Positions 4,708 through 6,460 of a stretch of DNA of 6,460 bases are shown in pieces. The position numbers and the translations under genes were made by a program. This DNA is from an uncultured Bacteroidota bacterium (GTDB taxonomy: Bacteria > Bacteroidota > Bacteroidia > Flavobacteriales > Flavobacteriaceae): NCBI GenBank assembly GCA_903920835.1, contig CAIXNQ010000157.1:1-6460 (forward strand), given 5' to 3'. The notes beneath the pieces are model-generated. The model was given only the letters and a program-made list of their open reading frames with translations, was not told the origin of the DNA and ran no database searches. Every line of letters begins with the position of its first letter. Position 1 is the first letter of the stretch.

Positions 4708-6460
4708 TCAAAGCATTCCATTATATTTTCTGAAGAACCATTCTGCGGCGAGGCTTGATGCAATGAGTACTAATAGCCAAACCCAGTCAATTAGCGGTGT
4801 TTTTTTGTCAATGGCTTTTTGGATGGCTTTATAATCTTGATTTTTGATTAATTGATCTATTAGTTGATCTACTTGATTGGGCATGAAAACTACAGCATTG
4901 GTTTGATTTGCTAATCGTTTTAGGTTGTCTAAATCTGGATTTACAAACTGTTTCTCAATGTCAAAATCTAATATTTCAAAATAGCCAGAATAGCTCGAAT
5001 TGGTGTTTTGTTCTTTAACTACAAAGGTATATTTGCCAGCCGAAAGCCCGTCAATATTGACTTTAAAAGAATTTTCGCTTTTCAAAAAATCATATTTTTT
5101 AACCGCTTTTGTTTTGGTATTGGTTAGTGCAATAGTCAAATTTGCTTTTTCGTCGATTTCAAAATTCTTGTTGAAATATTGGGCTGTAATTTCAATTTTA
5201 TCTCCCAAATTGTAAAAACTTTCATGCGAAACAACTAATGATTTTTTATTGTTTGAAGATGCCAAAAATTGAATTGATTTGTCAATAAACTGATCATATT
5301 TCTCAAACGATTTGTTTTCATAATGACATTGCAATCGCCATTTCCAGCTGTTTTCTCCCAATAAATAAGCGGAACGTTTGCCTTGATTTTCTGAATAGCA
5401 TAACAAAGGGGCATTGGTTTCTATATTTCTAATTTTAGAATTTAAAAGCGTGGTTACATTTGAATTTGTAGTGATGTTGCCAAACAGATTTTGCAACGGC
5501 GGATAATGTTCAAATCCGAAATTGTCTAAAGCAAAAAGATTGAATTGCGAATTAAAACCAGCCAAATATTCTTCTTTTTGAGCACTCATTTTAAAAACCA
5601 GATTTTGCTGTTGCTGGTTTAAAAAGCTAAAATCTGTGGTTGTTCCAGTGATAATAAAAGTATTGATTCCGGCGAGTTTGTTTTGATCAAAAATTGTTTT
5701 AAAAGCGTTAGTTGGTTGATATAAAATCAATATATTGTAATCTTGCAGACTATTAATTTCATTTGGTTTTACTATAGTTACTTTTCTTTGCGCATTAGTT
5801 TCAATTGCTCGTTTCAATGCGCCCAAATCTGGATGGTTGATTGATGAAACTAGAGCAATATTGGTCTTTTGATCGATGATTTCAACTGCAAAATTTTTAG
5901 TGTTATTATAACTATTTTTTTCAATAATTTTTGAAGATATAGTCGCTTTATAAATTTGTAAACCAACTTTTTCGGCTGGCAATAAAACATTAATAATAGC
6001 TGATTTATTATTGGGCGAAAACGAAACTGTTTGTTTGTATAAAACAGTATTTCCTTGCGAAATTGAAAAATCGGCAGTGATTGATTTTGTGCCGTTATAG
6101 TTTAAAAAAACTTCTACAGGGAATTTGTTTTTATAAAAAGCATAGCGGTTTACGTTGAGTTGGCTTATTTTTAAATCTAAAAATGTAGTGGTGTCGCCCA
6201 AAACTAAAGGATAAACTTTGGTCTGTGGCTGAAAAGCATGTACATAATCATTGCCAGAAGTTTGATTTCCGTCGGAAATTAGCACTACTGGATAATTCGG
6301 GTTTTTATTGATGCTTTTAAGACTTTTTGCAACTTGTTCTATATTGGTTTGTTTTCCTTTAAAATCAAATTTTTCAGTAGATTGAAAATCGGCATCAAAT
6401 TTAAAGTTCTGAACATCAAATTTTTCTTGAATAGCCAAATTTGATTTTATTTTTTCAAAT
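4708..6460 (-). CDS. VWA-domain membrane protein, C-terminal part (truncated by window edge)
   Basis: The reading frame stays open to the right edge, so the true start lies outside the window. A TTG codon at 6438 is not a credible start. Residue numbers here count from that TTG. The visible part begins inside a von Willebrand A domain: GKQTNIEQ (28-35) fits the metal-site threonine and VVLISDGNQTSG (51-62) the ISDG strand. The DxSxS motif would lie upstream. Beta-rich immunoglobulin-like sequence follows (about 85-190), then a class I glutamine-amidotransferase-like fold (about 192-395), with GKRSAYLLGENSWKWR (353-368) resembling the G-x-S-W-x-W-R pattern of such proteins. No catalytic Cys/His pair is evident, so this fold is probably non-enzymatic. 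A second beta domain (400-490) precedes a C-terminal membrane helix (about 549-567) and a short basic tail (FFRKYNGML). The likely role is an inner-membrane envelope protein with a large periplasmic part. Its partners are not visible. Its 3' end faces gpmI. Confidence 0.8.
   Translation of the reverse strand, partial: FEKIKSNLAIQEKFDVQNFKFDADFQSTEKFDFKGKQTNIEQVAKSLKSINKNPNYPVVLISDGNQTSGNDYVHAFQPQTKVYPLVLGDTTTFLDLKISQLNVNRYAFYKNKFPVEVFLNYNGTKSITADFSISQGNTVLYKQTVSFSPNNKSAIINVLLPAEKVGLQIYKATISSKIIEKNSYNNTKNFAVEIIDQKTNIALVSSINHPDLGALKRAIETNAQRKVTIVKPNEINSLQDYNILILYQPTNAFKTIFDQNKLAGINTFIITGTTTDFSFLNQQQQNLVFKMSAQKEEYLAGFNSQFNLFALDNFGFEHYPPLQNLFGNITTNSNVTTLLNSKIRNIETNAPLLCYSENQGKRSAYLLGENSWKWRLQCHYENKSFEKYDQFIDKSIQFLASSNNKKSLVVSHESFYNLGDKIEITAQYFNKNFEIDEKANLTIALTNTKTKAVKKYDFLKSENSFKVNIDGLSAGKYTFVVKEQNTNSSYSGYFEILDFDIEKQFVNPDLDNLKRLANQTNAVVFMPNQVDQLIDQLIKNQDYKAIQKAIDKKTPLIDWVWLLVLIASSLAAEWFFRKYNGML

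Noticed and set aside
5000..5215. Plus-strand 71-codon frame opposite the VWA gene
   Set aside because: It is antisense to a beta domain of the VWA protein, with no promoter or ribosome site. Its hydrophobic look reflects the complement of a Lys/Asn-rich sequence.
6436..6438. TTG as the start codon of the leftward VWA gene
   Set aside because: The frame stays open for seven more codons to the window edge, and the protein here is already inside a VWA domain, so the real start lies outside.

Overview
The window looks like chromosomal DNA of a member of the Bacteroidota, most likely a Flavobacterium-type organism. The DNA is AT-rich. The first protein has a secretion signal ending in the FAQ motif common in this group. 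Sequences matching the Bacteroidota -7 promoter element TAnnTTTG lie just upstream of start codons. The protein families present (DUF5916 barrel protein, Mn-dependent phosphoglycerate mutase, VWA/GATase-like membrane protein) are usual in Flavobacteriia.

Layout. Bases 1-14 may be the first codons of a leftward gene, with a -7 box at 34-41. Bases 15-314 are AT-rich and hold no gene. A DUF5916-type outer-membrane protein with an N-terminal CBM9-like domain runs rightward (315-2726). After 33 bases comes gpmI, the cofactor-independent phosphoglycerate mutase of glycolysis (2760-4277), which appears to have its own -7 box. Facing gpmI is a leftward gene cut by the right edge (4708-6460). It is the C-terminal part of a VWA-domain membrane protein that ends in a single membrane anchor.

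The 430-base gap between these two convergent genes is the most unusual part. It carries a tandem array with a 42-base period (about 4361-4677): five full in-phase units, partial or diverged units at both ends, an alternating A/B (84-base) higher order, and nested inverted repeats. One diverged unit (4605-4647) contains a good intrinsic terminator for the leftward gene. One forward frame through the array is open for 80 codons, but this is best explained by the period being a multiple of three.

The genes do not form an obvious pathway. gpmI is housekeeping, and the two flanking genes encode envelope proteins of unknown or loosely known role. No complete new biological system is visible. The repeat array and its relation to the terminator are the observations most worth following.
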